Part shown: in pieces, positions 14,968 to 23,722 of the stretch
How positions within the stretch are numbered: position 1 is the stretch's first letter
Layout of the letters: each line of letters opens with the position of its first letter
From: Muribaculaceae bacterium
GTDB taxonomy: Bacteria; Bacteroidota; Bacteroidia; Bacteroidales; Muribaculaceae
NCBI GenBank assembly: GCA_017964485.1
Contig: JAGCRW010000067.1
Span: 1 to 64,000, forward strand
Direction: 5' to 3'
Length of the DNA stretch: 64,000 nucleotides
Position numbers and translations under genes: made by a program
The notes under the pieces: model-generated
Seen by the model: the letters and a program-made list of their open reading frames with translations, nothing else
Databases searched by the model: none
What the model was told of the DNA's origin: nothing

Positions 14968-16404
14968 TTGGCACAAAACGAGGTACATAGCGAGCGATCG
15001 TCGAAGTTCTTGAAGGACTTGGGCATCTATGCCATCGGAAATCTGGGGTCGAAGATCATCACATTTGCGATGGTCGCCGTCTATACGCACTATATCAGCA
15101 AGAGTGATATGGGCTATTATGACCTGTGCCTTACGATCTTATTCTTGATAATTCCCTTTGTTACGCTGCAGCTGCGTGATGGCGCGTTCCGCTTCTTGCT
15201 TGAGACCGATGATGGCAAGCAGCGCAGCAAAATCATCACATTTGTCTACCGCACGCTTATTTATGGCACAGCAGTTTCGCTTGTGGCGTCGTTGCTGCTG
15301 GCCTTGTTCACCAGCATTGACTATGTGTGGTACTGTTTTGTGCTGCTCATTGTAATGTCGTTCTACGAAGTTGTCACGCAGGTGGCTCGAGGTTTGGGCC
15401 GTAACGTGGATTTTGTGGCGGCAGGCATAATATCGTCTTTTGGCATTGGTGTTTTCAGCATCTTGTTTGTGGTTGTGTTGCCATGGGGCATCGCTGGCAT
15501 CTTCATCGCCAATATTTTGGCGCGTGTTGTGGCGCTAGCCTATCTAGAGGTGCGCTTGAAGATTGTTGCCACTTACTTTAAGACTGATGTTGATATCAAG
15601 CAGGTGGCTCACGACTTGATAAAATATTCTCTTCCCTTGTTACCAGGCGCATTGTGCTGGTGGCTCACTGGCAGCAGCGACCGCTGGTTCATCAACCATT
15701 TTGTTGGTCTTGAGGCCAACGGCGTGTATGCTGTGGCATTCCGATTCAACAGCATCATTCTCATCCTTGCCACGATATTCTATCAGGCATGGCAGGAGAC
15801 CGCCATCTTGCAGTATAATAGCCCCGACCGTGACAAGTTCTTCTCGCGCGTGTTCAACAGCTACATTGGTGTGCTTGCCATCTTGTTGACCGTCTATTCC
15901 TTCTCGCTTAAGATTTTCTATCCTGTCATTGTTAGTTCCAATTACCAAGAGAGTGTCTACTATCTTTACCCGATGGGCATAGCGGCAGTGATTTTTTCCT
16001 TGTCGGCATTTTTCGACATGGGTTATCAGTGCGCTAAAGACACCGTGAGCACCTTGCCCGCGATAGTGGTTGCTGCCATTGTCAACATTGTGTGCAACCT
16101 GCTGCTTGTGAAGTACATTGGTGTGTATGGCGCCATTGCCACCAGTATTATCACCTACTTGGTGCTTTTCTTGTGGCGCTTGCACGACATGAAGCGTTAT
16201 TTCAAACTCTCGTTCTATCGCAACACCGCAATTGCCGTTTTGCTAATTCCTCTTGGGGCGATTCCCTTCCGCTTTATCGACTCGTGGTGGCTGTCGCTGC
16301 TCTACATGGTAGTGGCGAGCGCACTGGCATTAATGGCGATTCCTAAAGAAACTCTCCACGAAATGAAAACCAAAATACTGCTAAAAATGCGATTGAGCAA
16401 GTAA
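14968..16404 (+). CDS. Polysaccharide flippase (Wzx/MATE-like)
   Basis: Inner-membrane protein of 478 residues with about 12-14 hydrophobic segments, of the oligosaccharide flippase family. It moves lipid-linked repeat units across the inner membrane. The family N-terminus is visible (FLKDLGIYAIGNLGSKIITF, then YTHYISKSDMGYYD). The only plausible start upstream of the first membrane segment is TTG at 14968. The frame is open back to a stop at 14917 without any ATG or GTG, and the next ATG lies inside the first membrane helix. It opens the exopolysaccharide locus that continues to about 30 kb. Confidence 0.9.
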   Translation: MAQNEVHSERSSKFLKDLGIYAIGNLGSKIITFAMVAVYTHYISKSDMGYYDLCLTILFLIIPFVTLQLRDGAFRFLLETDDGKQRSKIITFVYRTLIYGTAVSLVASLLLALFTSIDYVWYCFVLLIVMSFYEVVTQVARGLGRNVDFVAAGIISSFGIGVFSILFVVVLPWGIAGIFIANILARVVALAYLEVRLKIVATYFKTDVDIKQVAHDLIKYSLPLLPGALCWWLTGSSDRWFINHFVGLEANGVYAVAFRFNSIILILATIFYQAWQETAILQYNSPDRDKFFSRVFNSYIGVLAILLTVYSFSLKIFYPVIVSSNYQESVYYLYPMGIAAVIFSLSAFFDMGYQCAKDTVSTLPAIVVAAIVNIVCNLLLVKYIGVYGAIATSIITYLVLFLWRLHDMKRYFKLSFYRNTAIAVLLIPLGAIPFRFIDSWWLSLLYMVVASALALMAIPKETLHEMKTKILLKMRLSK

Positions 16405-16523
16405 AAACTGAGCTGTGCTCAATGCTTTTCGTGCGCGAGCATTATTATTTAAAAATACTCATCAGGCAATAATAGCGTTAAACAAACGTTAAAATATATA
16501 ATATACTAGATACTACAGAAGTC

Positions 16524-17330
16524 ATGAGATTTAAGAATTTTATCATAATTGCAGCTTTAACCCTTGCCTTGACAGGCTGCAAGACTACGGACAACACATT
16601 GTCGTACTTCCGCAACCTGGGCGACTCGGAAAGCGGTGTGATGCCTCAAGGCACAGGTTATGAGATTAAGATTGTTCCCGAAGATGAGCTGTCGATATTA
16701 GTGAGCTCATCGGTTCCAGAGGCTACAGCCATGTTTAACCAGCCACAAGCCAATACTGCCCGGAGGGGTGAAATGAGCACGCAAATTAACCCGCGCCTTC
16801 AAACCTACATCGTGAACAAAGACGGCGACATTGTGATGCCAGTGATAGGCAGGCTGAATGTGGCAGGCAAGACAACACGTGAGATAGAGCAGATGATTGT
16901 GTCGCGAGTGAGCCCAACCGTCAATGATCCATTTGTGAGAGTGGAGCTGATAGGATTCTACATCAATGTGATGGGAGAAGTGAAGAATCCACACCGTGTG
17001 TATGTCAACAGCGAGCGGTTCACCTTGCTAGACGCACTGAGCGCTGCGGGCGACCTCACCGAGTTTGGCGAGCGTAGCAATGTTATGGTGATACGTGAAG
17101 AAAACGGCCAGCAGGTGTACCATCGCCTAAACCTTGCTGACACCAATATCTTCTCGTCGCCTTACTTCTACCTGAAGCAGAACGACGTGATATATGTCGA
17201 GCCCAACCAGATACGTATCGACAACTCAAAGTATAACCAGAACAATGCCTACAAGCTCACAGTGATTTCTACTGTTGTGAGCGCAGCATCGGTGATAGCA
17301 TCGCTGATTATTGCTGTGGCAGTGAAATAG
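16524..17330 (+). CDS. Outer-membrane polysaccharide export lipoprotein (Wza/BexD-like)
   Basis: Lipoprotein of 268 residues (LTGC, Cys19) with a Poly_export domain (YEIKIVPEDELSILVSS, then YIVNKDGDIVMPVIGRLNVAGKT). An SLBB-type soluble-ligand-binding domain follows (GFYINVMGEVKNPHRVYVNSER). The C-terminus has a single hydrophobic segment (about 242-266), as in many Bacteroidetes homologues. The shorter length than E. coli Wza (~380) is usual in this phylum. It forms the export channel together with the tyrosine kinase encoded immediately downstream. Confidence 0.92.
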   Translation: MRFKNFIIIAALTLALTGCKTTDNTLSYFRNLGDSESGVMPQGTGYEIKIVPEDELSILVSSSVPEATAMFNQPQANTARRGEMSTQINPRLQTYIVNKDGDIVMPVIGRLNVAGKTTREIEQMIVSRVSPTVNDPFVRVELIGFYINVMGEVKNPHRVYVNSERFTLLDALSAAGDLTEFGERSNVMVIREENGQQVYHRLNLADTNIFSSPYFYLKQNDVIYVEPNQIRIDNSKYNQNNAYKLTVISTVVSAASVIASLIIAVAVK

Positions 17331-17336
17331 ATCGGG

Positions 17337-17395
17337 ATTGTGAACGGGAACGGGCCGTTCACAATGTTCGATAAACGGACGAGGCGGCCTCGTCC
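17337..17395. repeat. Two adjacent perfect hairpins
   Basis: ATTGTGAACGG (17337-17347) pairs with CCGTTCACAAT (17355-17365). GGACGAGGC (17377-17385) pairs with GCCTCGTCC (17387-17395). The second belongs to the GGGACGAGGC family. Neither is followed by a T run, so they may act in the wza-wzc mRNA rather than as terminators. Confidence 0.75.
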
Positions 17396-17419
17396 CTACA
17401 AAACAATAACATTTGACAT

Positions 17420-19741
17420 ATGAAGTCCTACGAGAATAATACTACTACTCCACAAGACGAGAAAATCATAGACTTAGGAAGCATTTTCAGCAAGTACAAG
17501 CGCTATTGGTGGCTCTTTGTGCTTTCGTTGATAGCCTGCATAGGTCTGGCTGTTGTGTATTTGAAATACAAACTGCCCGAGTATCTGGTAATCTCAACTA
17601 TTCTTGTTGATCAGGATGATGATGCCGGTAGTGCCGGAGCATCGCTGTTGAAGAGCCTGTCGATAGGTGGCGGCGGTGCCAGTGTTGACGATGAAGTGGT
17701 GGTAATGGGATCGCAGGGCATCTGCAACAATATGGTTAAGGACCTGAAGCTCAACCGCCTCTATGTTAAACGCAAAGGTCTCCTCGAAAAAGAAGACCTT
17801 TATCAGAATTCACCCATCGAGATTGATGCACCCGAAGAAGTCTTCGACACCCTCTCGGTGGGAATGAGCTTCAAAGTCACCCTCAAAGAAAACGGCAAGG
17901 CCGACATCAAGGTGAAGAAGGGAATGTTCAAAACCCTGACCAAAGTCACCGACCAACCATTGCCAGCTACCGTTATTACCCCCTATGGCAACTATGTGGT
18001 GAAGACCACCAGTTCTTATATGCCTGGCAAAGAAATAATTATAGACGCTAATGTGACCGGTAACCTGCTGCGCACCGAGCAGTTCATGAAAAACATGACA
18101 GTGAAGGTGCTCAACAAGAAGAGCAACGCCATCTACATGGATGTCCAGACTCCTAACGTGAAACGGGGCAAGGATATGCTCAACACTATGATACGCCTCT
18201 ACAACGAGCGTGGACAGCAGGAGAAGGACGAGCAGGCCATCAACACCGCCAACTTCATAAAAGAGCGCCTGGGGCTTATCTACAACGAGCTCACCAAGAG
18301 CGAGGCCGACATTGAGGCCTACAAGCGTGCTCACAACATGGCCGATGTTGAGAGTCAGACCAAAGCCAGCATTGTGCGTCAAGAGCAGGCCGAGAACAAG
18401 ATAGTGGCCCTGGAGGCGCAATACCGCATCGTGGGGCTTATCAACGAGTTTATCAGTGACCCGAAGAACAAGTATTCCTACATCCCCTTTGAGGCCGACT
18501 CCACAGCGGCATCGGGATCTATCAGGGCATTCAATCAGCTCGCTATGCGTCGTGCCGAACTAGCACAGAGTGCCAAAGGCGATAACGAGGCGTTGAAAGA
18601 GGTTGAGCGCCAGCTCGACAATATGCGCGAGACAATTCGCAAAGGCGTGAACAACACCCTCAGCGCCCTCAAGATACAAATTGACAAGGCAGGTCAAGTG
18701 AGCAGCCAGTCACAAGGCGAGATGAGTCAGGTTCCCTCACTGGAGCGAGACATTAGAAACCTGTATCGTGAGCAAGGCATCCAGAACGCGCTCTACACCT
18801 TCTTGCTGCAGAAACGCGAGGAGAACGCACTCGTGCTTGCCGCCACCACACCTAAGGGCAAGATTGTGGACAATGCCTACGCACAAAGCAAGCCTGTGGC
18901 GCCCAATGTGCCTGTAGTGCTTCTCATAGCTTTGCTTGCCGCTCTCATGCTGCCCATCTTGCTGCTTTATCTCAAGAACCTATTCACCACCAAGTTCTCC
19001 ACTCAGGATGAGCTGCAAGAGGTGTGCAAGTCGCCTGTGCTGGGCGAGATTTGCCACAACCGCCACAAGGAGTCGCTTGTCGTGAAGCCCCGCAAGACAT
19101 CAACGATAGTCGAGCTCTTCAGACGGCTGCGCAACAACGTCCAGTTCCTCAAGACCAAGAAGGACGACAAGGTGGTGCTCGTCACCTCATCAATCAGTGG
19201 CGAAGGCAAGTCGTTTATCAGTGCCAACCTTGCGTCATCGTTTGCCCTGCTTGGCAAGAAGACAGCGCTTGTGGGTATGGATATCCGCAGCCCGCAGCTG
19301 GCAAAGATGCTTGACATCAAAGACACTCCAGGTGTCACCAATTTCTTGTCAAACTCTGACATAAGTCTTGACATGACAGTCCAGCAGGTGCCCGATGTTG
19401 AGAATCTCAACGTGATAGTGGCAGGTCCTATTCCTCCCAATCCCTCGGAGCTGCTGCTTGGCGAGCGCACTTCGCAGTTCTTTGAGCAGCTGCGTGAGAA
19501 GTTTGACATCATTATCATCGACTCGGCGCCTATCGCCATGGTGAGCGACACGTTCTCGCTTGCGAAGTTTGGAGATGCCACGCTATTTGTTACCCGCGCT
19601 AACCACACTAAGCGCAATCTCGTCAAGTATTTCAACGAAGTGGTGGCACGCAAGCAGTTCCACAATGCCGCTGTTGTGCTCAACGACAGCAACCCACGCC
19701 TGTCGGCGGGCTACGGCTATGGCTACGGCAAAGAGAAATAA
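17420..19741 (+). CDS. Chain-length determinant / tyrosine autokinase (Wzc-like)
   Basis: Bacterial tyrosine kinase of 773 residues that controls polymerisation and export of the polysaccharide. A first membrane segment near 33-52 precedes the Wzz-type periplasmic domain, which has a long coiled-coil region (about 290-440). A second membrane segment is near 497-520. The cytoplasmic kinase has Walker A SISGEGKSF near 592, Walker A' LVGMDIRSPQLAK and Walker B FDIIIIDSAP. The C-terminus ends in a Tyr cluster (YGYGYGKEK), the usual autophosphorylation tail. It follows the export lipoprotein by 89 bases. Confidence 0.95.
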   Translation: MKSYENNTTTPQDEKIIDLGSIFSKYKRYWWLFVLSLIACIGLAVVYLKYKLPEYLVISTILVDQDDDAGSAGASLLKSLSIGGGGASVDDEVVVMGSQGICNNMVKDLKLNRLYVKRKGLLEKEDLYQNSPIEIDAPEEVFDTLSVGMSFKVTLKENGKADIKVKKGMFKTLTKVTDQPLPATVITPYGNYVVKTTSSYMPGKEIIIDANVTGNLLRTEQFMKNMTVKVLNKKSNAIYMDVQTPNVKRGKDMLNTMIRLYNERGQQEKDEQAINTANFIKERLGLIYNELTKSEADIEAYKRAHNMADVESQTKASIVRQEQAENKIVALEAQYRIVGLINEFISDPKNKYSYIPFEADSTAASGSIRAFNQLAMRRAELAQSAKGDNEALKEVERQLDNMRETIRKGVNNTLSALKIQIDKAGQVSSQSQGEMSQVPSLERDIRNLYREQGIQNALYTFLLQKREENALVLAATTPKGKIVDNAYAQSKPVAPNVPVVLLIALLAALMLPILLLYLKNLFTTKFSTQDELQEVCKSPVLGEICHNRHKESLVVKPRKTSTIVELFRRLRNNVQFLKTKKDDKVVLVTSSISGEGKSFISANLASSFALLGKKTALVGMDIRSPQLAKMLDIKDTPGVTNFLSNSDISLDMTVQQVPDVENLNVIVAGPIPPNPSELLLGERTSQFFEQLREKFDIIIIDSAPIAMVSDTFSLAKFGDATLFVTRANHTKRNLVKYFNEVVARKQFHNAAVVLNDSNPRLSAGYGYGYGKEK

Positions 19742-19744
19742 GTT

Positions 19745-19862
19745 TTAAGTACAAAGGACTAAGGACAAAGTATAAAGTAAAAAGTACAAAGTACAAAGGA
19801 CAACTTTTAACTGACCTCTGGCATCTGACCTCTGACTTCTGACCTCTGATATCTGACTTCTG
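19745..19862 (+). repeat. Two short-period direct-repeat patches
   Basis: The gap between the kinase and polymerase genes consists of AAGTACAAAG-type units (19746-19803) followed by CTGACYTCTGAYNT-type units with a ~9-10-base period (19809-19862). The second type also forms both arms of the terminator at 50165-50208. Confidence 0.75.
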
Positions 19863-19864
19863 TT

Positions 19865-21184
19865 ATGAGATTTGAGAAACGATTCTTGATGCAGCGCCTC
19901 TTCTTCATTGGCTTCTGGCTTGCCACGTGCACAGGCTTCGTGAGCGACTTGTTCTGGCATCATGGCGACAGCTCTATCTTGCGTACAATCTCGTTGCTGG
20001 TCGTTGATATGATACTGCTGTTCCTGGCGCTGTGCACGGTTAGAAAGGCGTTTGACATAATATTCATTTCATTTTTCCTCGTTATATCTTTTTTCAGCAC
20101 GTGCATTCTGAACCACAGTGGTTTCTTCTCTTGGATAAATGGCTTGAGATACTTCTTTGGAATGTTGTTTCTTGTTCCTATACTGCGTTACTTCTTTGAG
20201 AACGAGACACGACATGACCTTTTTGTGCAATCACTCGACAAGCAGTTGCTCATTTTCTTGTGGCTTCAAGTGCCGGCAATACTTTTCCAGTTTTTCATCT
20301 ATGGCGCAGGCGACCGAGTTGGTGGTACCATGGGTGACGGTTTTTCGGGAGTTATCAGCATCTCCATTTACGTTACATCGTTCTACTTGCTTAGCAAGCG
20401 CATCGACCGCAACAACATCTTGCAGTCATTGTATAAGAACTGGACTCTCATCTTTCTGCTTTTCCCCACATTCCTTAATGAGACCAAGGTGAGTTTCATT
20501 CTGCTGATTGTTTATTTCATTCTTCTCATGCCACTTGACCGCAAGTATATAATCCGCATGACATTTTTGGCTCCTGTGATTGCTTTGCTTGTGGGAGTAG
20601 GCAGTTATTTTTATATGTCATCTGTGACAGGAACTGAGAAACTTGAACTTAGTGAAGAATTCTTTGAGAACTATTTTGATGCCGATCTCGATGACTTGGA
20701 AGGAGCTATTGAATATGCCGAGAAAAACTATAGTGAGACGTTTGACGTTCCGCGAATAGCAAAATTTGCTATTATTCCTATGGTGTTCTCAGCGCATCCT
20801 GGCCATCACATTTTGGGTTTTGGCACCAACATTTATGCTCATGGAGCACACATGGAGGCAACGGCATTCTATGAAGAATATGATTGGCTGCTCAATGGCA
20901 CAAGCCCGTGGCTGTTCAGCATCTATATGCAGTTGGGAATACTTGGAACTATTTGGACAACAATCTATTTTATAACCCTTTTTTACAGGAAACCTCCCAT
21001 CTACAATCGCCGTAATCTCAATTCGCAGTTCTTTCTCTTTGTGGTCATCTTTATCATGTTATTCTATTCTGACCACTGGGGATATGCCAATTTCTGCTAC
21101 GTGATTCTCATCTTCCACTTCCTGTCATGGGAAAAAGGAAAAGTTAAATCAGTTGAAAAACCTGCGCTTGAGACCTCTGATTGA
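19865..21184 (+). CDS. O-antigen/exopolysaccharide polymerase-like membrane protein
   Basis: Polytopic membrane protein of 439 residues with about 10-11 hydrophobic segments and a large hydrophilic loop between about 255 and 340. This is the usual layout of Wzy polymerases and related ligases. It matches no specific motif, as is normal for this poorly conserved class. The call therefore rests on topology and position between the tyrosine kinase and glycosyltransferases. Its 3' end overlaps the convergent GT2 gene by 36 bases (21149-21184). Confidence 0.75.
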   Translation: MRFEKRFLMQRLFFIGFWLATCTGFVSDLFWHHGDSSILRTISLLVVDMILLFLALCTVRKAFDIIFISFFLVISFFSTCILNHSGFFSWINGLRYFFGMLFLVPILRYFFENETRHDLFVQSLDKQLLIFLWLQVPAILFQFFIYGAGDRVGGTMGDGFSGVISISIYVTSFYLLSKRIDRNNILQSLYKNWTLIFLLFPTFLNETKVSFILLIVYFILLMPLDRKYIIRMTFLAPVIALLVGVGSYFYMSSVTGTEKLELSEEFFENYFDADLDDLEGAIEYAEKNYSETFDVPRIAKFAIIPMVFSAHPGHHILGFGTNIYAHGAHMEATAFYEEYDWLLNGTSPWLFSIYMQLGILGTIWTTIYFITLFYRKPPIYNRRNLNSQFFLFVVIFIMLFYSDHWGYANFCYVILIFHFLSWEKGKVKSVEKPALETSD

Positions 21185-22090
21185 TTCCCATAATTGAGGC
21201 TTTTTAATTAGGAATTGCAGCAGTCGTGTTTTTGCTGGCAGTTTAAATCTTTTGTCGCAAATAATGCCTTTTACCCACTGATCGCTAGTATCAAGATTGT
21301 TCATATAGAATGCCAAACGGTCGATTTTTTGTGTAAGTAATGCGGGTTCGTATTCAGTAAATAAATCTCTTGATTCCAGTTCATTTTCTATTATTGAATA
21401 ATAGTCTTTCCATTTGTCGAGAGTAGACAGCTCGCCTGTGCTTGTTAGTGACGAGGAGTTGAAATAATAGTAGCACACGGGATGGTTAAAAATACCAACT
21501 CTATTAGCATATTTCGACAGCTTGATGTTGATGAGCACATCCTCACTGGGCAATTTCCTATCGCTTGGTGGATAAATATCATTTAGCCACAAGTCGCGCT
21601 TGGCAACACATCCCCAACTGGCACATCGGCCGTTAAGCTCAATATTGATGGTCAGAAACTCTTTGCCAGTTAAAACCCCTTCTTTATTGTGCTTTATTTC
21701 ATTTTTCTCACCACGCTCATTAATCCTGACGTGGTCACCAAAGGCAATGTCAAGGTTGCTGGTAATACATTTTCCCAACAGGAATTCCACAGCATCGGGA
21801 AGTAGCTCGTCATCGCTGTCAACATGGATGATGTAATCACCAGTGGCTGCTTTAACTCCGCTGTGCCGTGCTTCGGCAAGACCAGCATTTTGCTTATGAA
21901 CAACCACTATGTTGGTGTGTTTAGAAGCATAATCGTCGGCTATCTCACCTGCATGGTCGGGCGTGCCGTCATCCACTATCACAATTTCACAATTGGGATA
22001 GGTCTGCGCCAAGGCACTGTCTATGCACCGCGACAGTGTCTTCTCGGTTTTATAGACAGGAATTATTATGGATACTAAAGCGTCACTCAT
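21149..22090 (-). CDS. Family 2 glycosyltransferase
   Basis: GT-A fold transferase of 313 residues. The start VSIIIPVYKTEKTLSRCIDS is the classic GT2 N-terminus. IVIVDDGTPD binds the nucleotide, and GDYIIHVDSDDEL supplies the DXD-type metal site. It should add a sugar to the lipid-linked repeat unit; donor and acceptor are unknown. It is the last gene of a three-gene minus-strand unit (GT4, beta-helix, GT2) that runs against the plus-strand polymerase gene and overlaps its 3' end. Confidence 0.93.
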   Translation of the reverse strand: MSDALVSIIIPVYKTEKTLSRCIDSALAQTYPNCEIVIVDDGTPDHAGEIADDYASKHTNIVVVHKQNAGLAEARHSGVKAATGDYIIHVDSDDELLPDAVEFLLGKCITSNLDIAFGDHVRINERGEKNEIKHNKEGVLTGKEFLTINIELNGRCASWGCVAKRDLWLNDIYPPSDRKLPSEDVLINIKLSKYANRVGIFNHPVCYYYFNSSSLTSTGELSTLDKWKDYYSIIENELESRDLFTEYEPALLTQKIDRLAFYMNNLDTSDQWVKGIICDKRFKLPAKTRLLQFLIKKPQLWESIRGLKRRFFN

Positions 22091-22099
22091 ATCAACAGT

Positions 22100-23722
22100 T
22101 TATTTATAAACATTACCGCTGATTGACTTTTTACCTGTTTTGAAAACACCTTCTACTGAACTCTTGGAAATGCCGTTAAATATATTGTTCTTGATATTCA
22201 CTTTGTCAAAATTGTTTCTCTTTCCACTATAATTGGCGTACATGGCACCATTTCTATTATCAGAGTTTATTATATTGTTTTCAAAGTTCAAGGTGTTGTC
22301 TTTTGCTCCTTCTATCATAAATAAATGATAGTCGGTGGTATTTAAAACATTGTTTCTGAAGTCAATAATCAGCCTATCAATATTATTGGAATAAATACTG
22401 GTTTCTCCTCCAAACTCATTGTTGGTAGCTGTGATTTTAAAAGTGCCAATGTGTGTCATGTCGTTGAGAATTGCTATTTTATACAACTTCTCGGCTGTGT
22501 TGTTTTCTAACTTCACATCATTATCTCCGCCCTGACACCAGAGCAATGCGACACCATATTTAGAAAAGATATTGTTGTCGGTTAATTGAACATTGGCTCC
22601 CTTGATTCCCAAGAAAGTGTAACCGCTGTTTTTTCCATCACAAAGGACCTCGCAGTCACTTCTTACCTCATTGTTCTTGAGTAAAATGGGTGTCTCACTC
22701 AATACATCAGTTTTAATCTCAAAGTCTTTCATGTAGGATGAAGAGCTTGAGCATTTTGCAGTATTGATAAAAGTGTTGTAACTAATTTCAAAATTTCCTA
22801 TTTTGGCAAGTTGGTCAAATGTGAGTTTCATATCACAGTTAGACACTGCGTTCATCGTTATTTTGTTTTTGGTGAAAACGATGTTGTCGATGTTGCAGTC
22901 ATATTTTGTATCATTGGTCTCAAAATGACAAAACGCAATAAGTACATCAATGGGGATATTTTTCTTGCACTTTGTCTTATCTTCATAATTAAATTCATTG
23001 TTTTCGACTAAGATGTTACGCATATAGACAACTCTCTTGTGGTTGCCTCCCCAAATGGCCAATGCCTCGTCATTGCCGTATTTCCAAAACACATTGTTTC
23101 TTATCACCAAATTTTCTTGCTCTCCACGTGACCACAACTCACCACCTTCGCGACAATTGTTGTAATTCTCAAATGTGCAGTTTTGAACTAAGACATTCGA
23201 ACAGTCTCTTAAGTCAACATGAGTAATTACTGCATCGGTTGACCAGAAGGTGGCATTGTCAACAGTTATGCCATCGCCATAACAAATCTTGATGATGTGC
23301 TTAGGGGCTGTCTCCCACAATGTGCCTTTGTGAGATGCTAATTCAAATCGGATATCTCTGATTTCAACTTTCACTTTTTTGTTTGAAAAGCCATGAATTG
23401 CAAAGAAAGTGTCATCAAGCATCTTGCTCTTACCACCCGCAAAGCCTTCCCTGACGATTACCCGTGTTTTATTGGAATCCACACCCTTGATTATCGTGTT
23501 ACTCCTAATCTTTATGGTGCCGTCAAATTCATAAGTGCCAGGTTTGTCAAAGTTAAGCACCACCACGTCATTGATTGAGGCTTGTGACACCATGCTTCTC
23601 ACGCTCTCAACAAGTGGCTTGGAACACTGGCTCATCTTTATCTCAATAGTGCGTGCGCTCACGCCAGCTGTAGTAAACGCAGCAGCCATAACGAGCATCA
23701 TTATTTTTATTGTCTTTTTCAT
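22100..23722 (-). CDS. Exported right-handed parallel beta-helix protein
   Basis: Protein of 540 residues with a signal peptide ending near VSARTIEI. The mature part has many ~22-residue coils rich in Asn, Ile and Val, with recurrent NN steps (for example VLVQNCTFENYNNC and FENNIINSDNRNG). This is the hallmark of right-handed beta-helices, as in pectate lyases, C5-epimerases and phage tailspikes. An active site cannot be assigned. Lying between two glycosyltransferases, it may be a polysaccharide lyase or epimerase acting on the exported polymer. Its start overlaps the end of the upstream GT4 gene by 4 bases, so translation is probably coupled. Confidence 0.85.
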   Translation of the reverse strand: MKKTIKIMMLVMAAAFTTAGVSARTIEIKMSQCSKPLVESVRSMVSQASINDVVVLNFDKPGTYEFDGTIKIRSNTIIKGVDSNKTRVIVREGFAGGKSKMLDDTFFAIHGFSNKKVKVEIRDIRFELASHKGTLWETAPKHIIKICYGDGITVDNATFWSTDAVITHVDLRDCSNVLVQNCTFENYNNCREGGELWSRGEQENLVIRNNVFWKYGNDEALAIWGGNHKRVVYMRNILVENNEFNYEDKTKCKKNIPIDVLIAFCHFETNDTKYDCNIDNIVFTKNKITMNAVSNCDMKLTFDQLAKIGNFEISYNTFINTAKCSSSSSYMKDFEIKTDVLSETPILLKNNEVRSDCEVLCDGKNSGYTFLGIKGANVQLTDNNIFSKYGVALLWCQGGDNDVKLENNTAEKLYKIAILNDMTHIGTFKITATNNEFGGETSIYSNNIDRLIIDFRNNVLNTTDYHLFMIEGAKDNTLNFENNIINSDNRNGAMYANYSGKRNNFDKVNIKNNIFNGISKSSVEGVFKTGKKSISGNVYK

